Below are positions 35,482-46,700 of a stretch of 64,000 nt of DNA, piece by piece. The stretch lies in NCBI GenBank assembly GCA_022818135.1, contig JAFMSR010000001.1, positions 35,990,672 through 36,054,671 on the forward strand. The letters run 5' to 3'. Source of the DNA: Saxidomus purpurata (taxonomy: Eukaryota > Mollusca > Bivalvia > Venerida > Veneridae). The position numbers were made by a program, and so were the translations under genes. Under the pieces are notes generated by a model. That model ran no database searches and had not been told where the DNA came from. It saw only the letters and a list, made by a program, of their open reading frames with translations. The stretch's first letter is position 1; every line of letters starts with the position of its first letter.

Positions 35482-36693
35482 ATGGGAGTAGTTGACGGTT
35501 TTAAGGCTGCCGGATTGTTTGCTAAAGTGGCTTTAGCCCTTTTAGCCGTTTCTGCACTGTTTGTTTGGATCGCTTACACGTGCACAGGCTGGATGGAGAG
35601 TGAAACAGGTACTCACGTTGGGCTATGGCGGATTTGCTCGGACAACAAATATAACCCGGATTGTCATCAAACAGATGGCTGGGCAAATGGTAAAATATTC
35701 ATTTATAACAGTAATGTTCCTATAGGTCGGTAAAATCAAGTTTTTGTCTGTTTACGCTAGTGAATAAGTCGTTTTTTTCCCAATAATATTATAAAAGCTT
35801 CGTTATTTGACATAAAAGTGAATGTTTAGATACTCGGAATATGCACATTATCGTTGTCAGTCTTGTACATGCATTATAATGGTTAAATCATTAATTTGTA
35901 AATGGAGAAACTTCCCGTGCTTTGTTTCAGACTGGTTTGCAGCCTGTCAGGCGTTGGTGACGTTCGGCTTCTTTGGAATTAACGTGTCTGTCTTCCTGCT
36001 CATACTGTACATGTTTGTACCTAAATGTCAGAAGAATGGAGAAATCGCCATGGCAACGGCTATTATATGTATTGCCACAGGTTAGGATTCTATATCTAAA
36101 TCCTCTATTTTGATTTAAACAAAATCGTGGTCGAATTCGTTATATAAATTTTGCGACTGAGAGCTGCTGTAGTCAGATAAAATTAAATATTAAAAACTAA
36201 ACTTGTTTTATGAAGTTGTAAATATCTTGAATTCGTGTATACGAGAATAAAGTCGTGAATTTGTGAGGTGAAATCTTGAATTCATGACGTTGAAATCGTT
36301 AAATTAGGAACTTCGCGGTAACTGTTATGAAGTGTAAATGTCCCCACTGGTCTTTCGTACATCTGAGAGATGCTGGCTATAGAGAAAAAACCTAGCTAAT
36401 ACCGTCCCGAATAAATAACAGGAAGCATTTCATATTATTTTGAAGCCGGTTGTAAGCTTATATCTTTAATTTGTATTTCAGGTCTATTGTACTTTATCGG
36501 AGTGATTGTATTTGGCGCCAAATTCGACGAGGACTTCAGCGACAAGGATTACAATCTCAGCTACTGTTTCGGACTGTCCGTGGTTGCTTCTTTACTGGAG
36601 ATTGCAGCTGGAGTTCTAGCAATACTGGACTCGAAGTGTTATAGTGATCTTTCTTTTACAGTCAAACCCGTGACAAAGACCAACCCAGCCTAA
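35482..36693 (+). CDS. Claudin/PMP22-family four-span membrane protein, 189 residues
   Basis: Three exons (35482-35689, 35931-36080, 36482-36693) join in phase to 190 codons. The start is the ATG in caaaatggga; the open frame extends upstream only through non-ATG codons. Four hydrophobic spans are visible: residues about 10-33 (FAKVALALLAVSALFVWIAY), about 76-98 (VTFGFFGINVSVFLLILYMF), about 110-133 (ATAIICIATGLLYFIGVIVF) and about 148-170 (FGLSVVASLLEIAAGVLAIL). The first extracellular loop has the claudin signature: W37, then GLW at 47-49, C52 and C61. The family forms or regulates cell-cell junctions and membrane specialisations. The short C-tail (KPVTKTNPA) lacks a typical claudin PDZ-ligand ending, so an EMP/PMP22-like or septate-junction role is as likely as a true claudin. 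Confidence 0.85.
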
Positions 36694-37373
36694 ACAGAGC
36701 CCGCCTAAAAGAGCACTACATTTATTTAGTATTTGCAGTTACACCCGTATATAGGACTAGTTGTCATGTTCACAAGTTTATCTATTTTCCTAAAATATAT
36801 CTAACATACGAGTTCTTTCACTCTAACCGTTAATATATTGTCGTTTTTTTTCTCGATTTATTTTTATTAACATCAATCACTAAAACATTCATTTCATTAC
36901 AATATATGTTTCTTCAATGAGTATCTGGGCATTTGTTCGACTTACAAATAAATCACTTATACAGGAAACTGTACTTTTAAAAAAAAAGGATCATCGATGG
37001 ATACTTTCAAAGCATTAGCAGATGATTCAAAATGACCAGTCTCAAAACAAGAATTAAGGACAAAATAAGTAAACGTCAATTTTTTCAAATTGTCAATTGA
37101 TGGTTTCAACTTACAGCTCTGTGGAAAGTGAAATTGTACATATTTTGATTTTCAAGCGAGACCTCTTGGAAAGAATTCTTGATGTGCTTTTCATTTACCA
37201 CATTGCTTGTTTTAGTATACAAAAAAATGTAGTTATTAATATTGCATTAGTAAACCAAATTGCTTTCAATATACCCGTGTGATATAACATGTGATTTTTT
37301 TCTTATTCGTGGTCCTGTGATATTTGAGTGGTTTTAGTGTTATATGTGTATGGTTTTGTCTGTATTTTGCTTG

Positions 37374-37379
37374 AATAAA
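37374..37379 (+). terminator. Candidate poly(A) signal of the claudin-like gene
   Basis: AATAAA 680 bp after the stop. A nearer AATAAA at about 36948 is an alternative. Confidence 0.4.
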
Positions 37380-37448
37380 ATCATAGAATACGACTACTGT
37401 AGCTAATTTGTTTCTTCGAATCATTATGTGTAGACGTAACTGTCAAAC

Positions 37449-37665
37449 AAGAGGGCCATGATGGCCCTATATCGCTCACCTGTCTACCATTGCCTATAAT
37501 ACAATGTCATAAATAGCTGAAAGGGTCAATTTTTACATTTACCTCTGAATAAGCCTATGTAAAATCAAGAGGCCCCCGGGCAGGGTCAATTTTGACACTG
37601 AGGTCATGATTTGAACAATCTTTGTAGAGAGTCATGCCACATGCTGAATATCTAAGCTCTATGCC
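37449..37665 (+). repeat. Truncated copy of the 5405-6402 element family
   Basis: It begins with the same agagggccatgatggccct palindrome and gctcacctg, then one partial core unit ('cagggtcaattttgac', 'tgatttgaacaatcttt'), and passes directly into the 37670 minisatellite. Confidence 0.75.
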
Positions 37666-37669
37666 TCAT

Positions 37670-38155
37670 TATTTTGCTGTCTGATCATGATCTGCACTAT
37701 TCACTATTCATTATTTGGCTGTTTCATCATGATCTGAACTGTAAGCTATTTATTTTATGCTGTCTGATCATCCATTTTATGCTGTCTGATCATGATCTGC
37801 ACTGTGAGCTTTTCTTATTTTGCTGTCTGATCAAGATCTGCAATGTTAGCTATTCATATTTTGCTATCTGATCATGCTCTGCATCACCGGCTATTTATTT
37901 TTTGCTGTTTGATCATGATCTGCACTGTTCACTATTAATTTTTGTTGTAAGATCATGATCTGCACTGTTTGTTATGCATTATTTTGCTGTCTGATCATGA
38001 TCTGCACCGTTCGCTATTCATTTTTTTGCTGTCTGATCATGATCTGCATTGTAAGCTTTTCATTATTTTGCTGTCTGATCATAATCAACACTGTTCACTT
38101 TTAATTTTTTCGCTGTCTGATCATGATCTGCATTGTGAGCTATTCATTTTTTCAA
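37670..38155. repeat. Minisatellite with 'gctgtctgatcatgatctgc' units
   Basis: About nine to ten copies of a unit of variable length (roughly 45-60 bp) built on 'ctgtctgatcatgatctgca' plus 'ttcactattcattatttt'. Each unit contains the palindrome tgatca(t)gatc. Open frames across it are by-products of the repeat. Confidence 0.8.
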
Positions 38156-38539
38156 CAATTTTTGGAACTGTGCATATTGATAGATGGATGAGTACATTTT
38201 AGAAACAAACAGAACAGCTTATTCTTTTATGTAAGAAAAACATGCACATGCAAATTTGCCATTGATAAATCTAATATTTTCTTGAATGTTTTGCATATAC
38301 TAAAGATTCATTTCATTTTATATTTGACCTTTCTTGTGAGGTGAATGTTAAACTTTATCTAGGACACATCTTTAACATGGAAGTTCAACAAGGGGTCAAG
38401 AACATCTCCAGCAACAGAAAATTGCATCATCGCCTAATATAAGAGCCAATTTAAGGCCAGAGTTTTATATCTCTTGGTTTATAGGAAATTGTTTTAAAAT
38501 ATTGAGTAGGAAGGACTTTTAGTTTATATCAATTTATTT

Positions 38540-39602
38540 TAGCTCGATTGTGAAGCTTTAAGCTTATCGAGTCGCTCTCGAGTCCACTTCCTGGAAACTA
38601 GAAATCATCGAAACATTTCCAGGATATTTGGGCTGAAAATGTTACCTCTAGAGTATTAACAAGGCTTTTCATTATTTGGGCTCCTTGACCTAGTTTTTGA
38701 TCCCAGATGACCCATATCGAACTTGAGCTAGAAATCATCGTAACAACCTTTCCGACAGATTTCCAGGATATTTGGGCTGAAAATGTTACCTCTAGAGTGT
38801 TAACAAGGTTTTTCCATATTTGGGCTGTGACCTAGTTTTTGACCCCAGATGACCCATATTCGAACTTGAGCTAGAAATCATAGAAACAACCTTTCTGACA
38901 AATTTCAAGGATATTTGGGCTGAAAATGTTACCTCTAGAGTATTAACAAGGCTTTTCCATATTTGGGCTATATGACTAGTTTTTGACCCCAGATGACCCA
39001 TATTGAAACTTGAGCTAGAAATCATCGAAACAACCTTTCTGACAAATTTCTAGGATATTTGGGCTGAAAATGTAACCTTTAGAGTGTTAACAAGGTTTTT
39101 CCATATTTGGGCTCTGTGACCTAGTTTTTGACCCCATATGACCCATATACAAACTTGAGCTAGAAATCATCGAAACAACCTTTCTGACAAACTTCCAGGA
39201 TATTTGGGCTGAAAATGTTACCTCTAGAGTGTTAACAAGGTTTTTCCATATTTGGGCTGTGTGACCTAGTTTTTGACCCCAGGTGACCCATATTAAAACT
39301 TGAGCTAGAAATCAACCAAACAACCTTTCTGACAAATTGCCAGGATATTTGGACTGAAACAGTAGCCTCTAGAGCCTTAACAAGATTTTTCTATTTTTGG
39401 GTCATGTGACCTAGTTTTTCATCCGAGATGACCCATATTCGAACTCGTCCGAGTAATTACTGGGACAAACATCCTGACCAAGTTTCGTGACAATTGAGGA
39501 AAAAATGTGACCACTAGAGTGTTAACGAACTAAATGTGGACGGACGACGGACAATCATCGATCCTAATACCTCACCCTGAGCCAGCTCAGGTGAGCTAAA
39601 AA
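38540..39602 (+). repeat. Tandem-core repeat element with hairpin end, about 145-bp units
   Basis: Units begin 'gatatttgggctgaaaatgt' at about 38623, 38768, 38911, 39053 and 39203, with a variant at 39345. Each carries 'ctctagagtgttaacaagg', 'gacctagtttttgacccca' and 'cttgagctagaaatcat'. The right end has 'ggacggacgacggac' and then the hairpin caccctgagccagctcaggtg, followed by agctaaaa. The left end is tagctcgattgtgaagc. Confidence 0.85.
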
Positions 39603-39719
39603 GTAATCAACAACAGTTACTATAGAAGGTTGTTTTTTTACACAAAAACAAGGTCAGAACTGGTTTGGGAAGTAGGTTTTTAAGATATATGTAATAACTT
39701 TAAGATCATATAAATTTAC

Positions 39720-40215
39720 GCGAATAGTAACAGTGACCTTGGCCCTCCCCCTACCTTGACCCAAGTGACCCGCAATCAAACCAAAACTTCATGCACCTAC
39801 ACATTAAGTTTCATTGCAATTGGTCACTCCTAACTCGAGTTATTGAGCGGAAACCTTTTTCTTTTTCTAGTAACAGTGAACTGACCTTGAACCAAGGTTG
39901 TTGTAACATGCGCTCTGCAAACCATGTCAATGTGGTGAACATTTGTAGCGAGTTGTTCTAAAATCCTTCGAGGGGTTCAAGAGATAAATATAGTCATATC
40001 GGTACGTGTAATAAAATACTGCTGTTTAACGGCCCCAGTACAGAGAAACTTCGATTGGCCTAAAAGTATTATTTCTCAAACATAGAATGATATGTTGTTT
40101 TTGCCATGGATGTATGCATGTCCGTCCGTCCGTCTGTCCGGCAAAATCGTGTCCGATCCAAATCTCCTAAACTCCTCGAAGGATTTTCATAAAACTTGGT
40201 AATTTCTAAAACAAG
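39720..40215. repeat. Divergent fragments of the tandem-core families
   Basis: 'gtgaccttggccctcccc', 'ttaagtttcattgcaattgg' and 'ggtgaacatttgtagcgag' are followed by a 'gtccgtccgtccgtctgtccgg' style tract near 40120. Single copies without clear ends. Confidence 0.5.
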
Positions 40216-40499
40216 ATTCCGTGAAAAAAGGTAAGGAAGCCCGTTTTGCAATCGTTTAAAGCTGTCTGTATTGTATTTTTGTAATATTGTCTTATCGAAT
40301 GCTTCTTTCAAACAGCAGCTTGATCTGCTCTTTCTTGTACTACTTTTCCATAGCGCATTTTTACAGTTGTTATCAGCACATTTTACAGTGAAAATGTCTA
40401 TGGTGTTTGAAATGTAGCATGCTATCATATGGCCTTTGGGCTTACAGCCAACAAAAAACCTCATAACAATGAGAATGAAGAATAACCAAGCGAATCTTT

Positions 40500-41560
40500 T
40501 TCAAAAACAAATGCTGAACCAGTTGTTCTTAGGTTTAAATGATGCCACTGTTGGTGTCCTAGCAGGCATGGAATTTGTGTGGTTTGTTTATGTCTGATTT
40601 CTTCATAGGTTCAAAGCCGTTTATATCACCGTTTTTAGTACAAATATTTAACAAAAAAATTCAAGACGGGGTTCATTTATCCTTCAAGTTGGACTATATA
40701 TTCATAGGAGATAAATACTTTTTTATCTGTTGTGCGACAGCGGCCATGATGTACTGTGACATAAATTATTATTTGAAATTGGTATAAGCAGTAAAATGTT
40801 CTTTGTATAATCACGTGTCAGCTTGACACTATTTAGATGTTTGAAACAAGGAGAACAACTTTCGCCAATTCGTAAACGATGTCACGGTTAATCTAGATTT
40901 TAATTCTTTAATAGAAACAGACATTAAACTATTTATGCACATATATATTGCTGTTTGTTATTTACCACAACTGATCATAGTCTCCAATCACAGTTGGATA
41001 GTTTGTACGTATACTCACAACTATGAAAATGGGGCCAGTTTGAAAATAAATGTGAAAAAGACAAAAAGATCAGTTTGTGTCTTTAGGAAAAGAACATCAA
41101 ATATAACTTGACTGGAATAAGGGAACCTTTAGAACTAGTTTTACTACCTTATGCAATGGTTTGATGGTAGATGCAATTAAAGCGTTATCTGATCAAACAT
41201 TGAAAGCACTCAATATTTTCAAGGCTAAAGTTTGAGCTTAGATCAAAACTTTTTATGTTTAATACAGAAATTTAAGAAAGATTTAGGCATTCAAATATCT
41301 AAACCCAATATGGCTGTTATGGGTGTATTAGGGAGATACCTGATATCTGTTATAATGTACATAAAGGGTATTGATTTTTGGCTGAAATTAAATAAAAATA
41401 TCGGATCTCTCTTGCATCAAGTATCTCTAATGCTGTTTGAAAATACGTATCCAGCTAAATGTTTTTACTGGGCGAAATAGGTAAAAATCTTTGACAGATA
41501 GACTTGGTTATGGGTTTATTTGGAATAATTTTAATGGAAATATTTTACTCCATATGCGAA
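40500..41560 (+). pseudogene. Fossil LINE reverse transcriptase with many breaks
   Basis: Across several frames the pieces follow LINE order: PFISPFLVQIFNKKIQDGVH (palm entry), LKQGEQLSP (the RQGE..SP motif), FVNDVTVNLDFNSLIE...IKLFMHIYIA (where the YADD box has been lost), ASLKINVKKTKRSVCVFRKR, and CLIQKFKKDLGIQISKPNMA...LGRYLISVIMYIKGIDFWLK from the C-terminal part. Stops and frameshifts interrupt every segment. It is older than the copy at 494-2455 and of a different lineage (SKPNMAVMGVLGRY against STPSYMVYGESGC). Confidence 0.65.
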
Positions 41561-41819
41561 AATGTCGCTTACGTTATCAATTCCAACAAGAATGAAGAAG
41601 GTAGTATTCATAGAATGGCTAAACGGGCAAAATCTAGGTCACATCAAACGAAAACCTAGCCTGGTCGCCAGGTTTTACTTATTAAATATCCGTTTGGTTC
41701 TTGAGCCAGTGTACTATCCAGCGCCAAGTGCCCAAATGTACAAAGCGAAATCAAATAACGAGTGTATGAAATACTGTATAGTAAAAAAAATGTTTTTATC
41801 AGACTAGTGTAACGAGTGT

Positions 41820-42130
41820 ATACCAGTCTGGAGGCCACATTTATTAACCAATCATCATGGAAATTGGTCTCAATGTTTGCCTGAATTATTTCTATGTCCA
41901 GTTCGAATCTTGGGGTTACCTGGGGATCAAAAACTAGGTCAGATAGTCAAATCAAAGAAAACCTTGTTAACACTCTAGATGTCAAATTTACAATCCAATC
42001 ATTGTGAAAACTGGTTAGAATGTTTATCTCAATGATTTCTAGGTCAAGTTCGAATCTGGGTCACCTTGGATCAAAAACTAGGTCAGACAGTCAAATAAAA
42101 AAACCACCTTGTTAACACTCTATATGTAAA
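41820..42130 (+). repeat. Degenerate copy of the 63260 repeat family
   Basis: Two units of about 145 bp share 'atttctaggtcaagttcgaatc', 'ggatcaaaaactaggtcaga' and 'ccttgttaacactcta' with the elements at 38540 and 63262. No end hairpins. Confidence 0.65.
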
Positions 42131-43780
42131 AGTAACAGACCAGTGAAAGTGGTCTGAATACTGATCTGTCATACTATTGGTCTTATTACTACGACTGTCT
42201 GAATCTGATGCAAGGACAGTCTTAATATCGGGTAGTCTTCAAAGCCCAACATTACTGTATACAGTACCCAAATAAATGTTTACAGGACTTACAGACCCAT
42301 GGACATCACAGATGTATTTTTGAAGCAAGGACAGCCTTATTACACTTGCTATAAGAGAACAAAGCCTTCTTTATATCCATGATTTCTTTTTAATGAATGC
42401 ATCATTTGACAAAATCAGCAAAATTTCAATTGATTAACAGTAATGGTATGAAGAGGACATGTTTATATACACATGGATAAATGCTAAAACTACTTTGTAA
42501 CATCAGTTCTTGATCACACTGACAAGTATGTTTTCTAGTTTAGTGTTGGTTTGTTGGGTAAAACAACATACAGGCTCAGCCTGCTTTATTTTTCCCATTT
42601 GCAGAATGAATTCTTTTTGCTACTGTTATGTTTATTTAAAGTAATATTACCCTTTAAAGTGACAATCATAATTTTAAGAAAAATCTTTAGCTCGTATTTT
42701 CATTCTCAGAAATATGGATACAACCCAGTTATAACTCAAATGTATAGATCAATATTTTGGTAACATTTCTACTGAATAAAGTTGAATATGGTTAAAGTCT
42801 TATTTGACTATTCTAGTCAAAAATATGAAAATCCAATTTTGTAAGATTCATCTTCACTTTTGTCTGTTAAGAAGGGAAGTAACTCTGTATGAATTATTTC
42901 TTTCATGGCATTCACATGTACATCTTACTTGGCCATGATATAGTTTTGCCACTATGAAGGGTAAAAAACTTTCACATATAAAACATATAAAGTAGACTGG
43001 TATATTTAATATACCATCATAAAACTATATAAATCCAAGACATTTGTTGTCAGAATTGATACAAACTTCCCCATGTTATAAAGCTAAAACTACTGTAGAT
43101 CCACAAAAAAGTGACTTTTAAATAATGTCTTGAAGCATTTGCACAACCTGTTAACTAATGCAAATAGGTAGAGACATTTAAAATGTACATGTAGCTTTCA
43201 AACAAGTCATCATGCAAAACATCTACATATTACAGTCAGCAGTAAAATAAAGGTAGATTGACACAACAAGACTGTCTTTTGGGAGACTCAAATAAAATAC
43301 ATTGTGCTACAACTGAACTGTTTGCTGGTAAGATATTAAAATACTGACTACACAGCTGTTCGTTTTTCTGTCAAAATGATCAGCCCTTTTTTCTAAGACC
43401 GGTCACGCCTTGTTGTGGTGTGTGTCTACTGTTTACCTTCACTATTGTTACACTGTGAATTTACAATGGCCTAAATTTTCTTTCTGGTGCCAAAACCTTC
43501 TCAACAAGCAGCAGGTAACTGTCCCAAACCTTACAGCAGAGGAGGAACGCATTGTGAACCAGCTGACAAACCTTCCCAGAGTAGAACTCCTCATTTACAA
43601 TATTGTGATATGGTAAGCATTACCACTTGAACACAAAACCTTGGAAAAACTGAACAATCTCAGCTGTCACTTACTACCTGGTGCATTTACCTGAGATTAC
43701 CTGTTCTGTAACCATGATTAATTCTAGTAACTTTTATACTCTGGTAATTGAATAACTATTGCAGTACATTTGCTGTTATA

Positions 43781-46700
43781 CTATTCCCGTCTTTTCTTTC
43801 TATCATAGTCCCGACTAGACCGTGAATCATCAATGCCACGTTTTTGTCCAGTTTTAGCTTCTTTCAAGAACTTATCAAGACCGAAAGGATCCTCTTCTTC
43901 ATGTCTTTCAAACTGTACAGGCCCCTCTCGTCGGCGACTAGAGTCGGCACCTGTAAATCCCTTGTCTGGAACAAACCTGAAAAAAGAACAAAGAAAGGAT
44001 TGCATGAAAACTTGGCAACAATAGACATATGAAATGATGGTAGCTGTACTTGCTGGGAACATTTTGGAGTTCTGTATCTTGAACATTAGGTATAATTACC
44101 AAAACTATACTTGGTATAGATACCAAACTACAACATAATTATGTTTACATGCACTTTACTGTGACAGTCTTTAAAACAACAGGTTGTAAAAAGGACCTTT
44201 CTGCATGTACAAAATACTTACTTTTCCCAGGTTTTGCACTTTTGAGAGATAGATAGAGCTTTAGCTCTGGATCTTTACTTCTCAAACGAAAACAAGACAG
44301 ACAGACAATAAACAGGAAAGCTTTGAAAATATTCAACACATGATAAAAACAACTTTGTTGACCATTCTACTGGTGTAGGCTGAAAGGACTTGCAAATTAA
44401 CACATACAGCGCAAACAAAATGCATCTAACCTATTTGTTTTCATAATTTCATCAAGATCATCCCCGTATGTGTCCCTATCTTTATTCCTGGATGGTCTGT
44501 ATATATGACCTGCAGCATCTTTGTCAGCTCTCCATGGTTTGTCATAGACATTATACCCTTCATCATCACCAAAACCACTGTCCATACCCTGGCAATAGTA
44601 GAAAGTAGTAATTAATAACTGCTGAAAAAGGGTAATGTCCAATTTACAACTATAATCAGAAAAACGTTGGAGACAAAACAACAGACATTCAAATTTTAGC
44701 ATAAGATCGATTATTTCCTTAAAGAATATATCGTATTTATTTTCAACATTGTCAGCGCACATAGTTACCCAGTGACTTAACAAAGGTATTGTTTGTGACA
44801 CTCAGTTAATTACGTGGAATAATGTTATATTCAGAATTTTCGGCACCTGCGCAGGTTTATAAGGATAAACTCTCTGAATTGCAGCCTTTCCGGTTTTGTC
44901 TGCTTGCTGCATCACCAACGTGTCATTTTCAATTATGAAAAAGTAACTATCTTTTTGTAAGTTTATCAGTTTTCTCTAAATAAGCAGAAATGCATAGGAG
45001 AATTAGCCCCATCTTTTATGTCATCCCTTAGTAAGTAAAGACCTGAAAGCCCATAATTTTTTCCTCTGGATTGCTTGTTTCATAGCAACTGTGTAACTGT
45101 GGCTGGAGCATTTCTAATTCAGGAATTAAGCAATCCTACCATGCATTTAACTATCCCTTATTTGTACCCCCTGTTAACTATTAAATTATTTTTTTTATCT
45201 ATAACAGAATATTATCCTATTTAAGATCATCATACCTTTGACTGATTGAACAGCCTGGAGTCATACTGTTCCTGTTGCCCAGCTCCAGTATTTGGCAGTC
45301 CTAATGCTATCTTTTCACTTACATCTCTTTCCCTGTCCTTCTGCAGACGTGATCTGAAATAGGTTAGAAATGAGTTTACTGTGTGAATGCCACTGGGTTT
45401 ATACAAAAGTTAGATTGTGTTGAAACAACAAACTAGAGTTATCACTGGAAGTGATAAATATACCCCACTAATGACCTGGACACCAAAAAAAAAAATTTCC
45501 GAGCAAAAATACATAGAGCGACAACTGTTTTTACTACTCATATGATATTGAACACAGCATGAATGGTGCCATGAATAAATAATAAATGTGCAGACACAAT
45601 GGCTTTGCATGCATAGATATTATTTAACTTAAAGTACAAAAGGACAATGACTTTAAAACGTGTGAAATATAGTTATATAACTTGTCATTGGCAAAGACAA
45701 ATACATACATCTCCCTAACACACTGGTGCATAGAAATAGATTTAACATCTTGCAATGGACAGAAAACAGGGTATTGTATTTCAAAGAACTATTAATACTA
45801 ATAAAACATTTTTCTGTTACCAACAGACCACTGGATAAATATTTATACCTTCTGTAATACATATGACAAAGCCTTCGAGAAAAGGGCACAAACTCTCCCA
45901 GATTATTCTTAAAACATTGTCAAATATCTTCAATCATTGCCACTAACCAATTACCTTTTATCTGGAGCAGCTCTAGCAAGATTTTTATCCCTTTGTCTCT
46001 CCTTGTGTCTCTCCCGTCTGATCTCCTCCCTGTCTGCAATCTCATCATCTTTATCTAAAACATTACATATTCAATACTTACACATTGATCACGTGACATG
46101 CATTAGTCTAGGGTCTGTGTAAACAATTTTTCTTTCAAACTTCTTCGAGGAACTCTGTGGCAGAGTAATAAATGCCTTTCAATTTAGTAACTTCTGATGA
46201 ATCTCAGGTGTGATTACGAACAAAATATCTTCAATGAGTTATTGCTCTGTATTCCAACTTTCAGTTAATTTTTTTTACATATTTCCCAAACATTTATTTC
46301 AAACTATATTAACTGCTCTTGAAAAACCAACCATACTCGAACTTATCACTTATGAGAGAAAAACCACCTGATTTTAGTAAGTAGTACAGATTTACACAAC
46401 AGCGGTGTTAAGTGTAATTACAGACTATATACTGTCTGACCACTATGACCTAGAAACAAATTGGGTCTTAATCCATGTAACCAATAGATCACAAGACTGC
46501 AAACTTCATTCTTTATCAATTTTAGTAAATTTTCCCCATATTGGAGACATTATAACTTGAAGCTTGTAAGTGAGAGATATGTTTGCTCCTGTAGGCTTAC
46601 AATATATAGTTTTAAACAGTCTGTCACAATGATTCAGGTGACATCTGAGATTTCCACAAATGGCAAAGTCACAAGGTCATAGTTTGTTGATTTTTAAGGT

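Larger units (their letters stand above)
36694..43780. other. Repeat-rich intergenic region between the claudin-like gene and SNW1
   Basis: It holds the claudin-like 3' flank, three tandem repeat blocks, a fossil LINE and a degenerate copy of the 63260 repeat family at 41820-42130. I find no intact gene. The first canonical AATAAA for SNW1 on the minus strand is far downstream, at about 42631-42636, so either its 3' UTR is about 1.1 kb long or a variant signal is used. Confidence 0.55.

Noticed and set aside
37674..38202. Repetitive frames with SDHDLHC-type repeats
   Set aside because: By-products of the 37670 minisatellite, which has variable unit lengths that break the frame.
40069..40464. 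131-codon minus-strand frame
   Set aside because: The C-terminal third is translation of a ggacggacagacgg repeat tract and the rest has no recognisable similarity.
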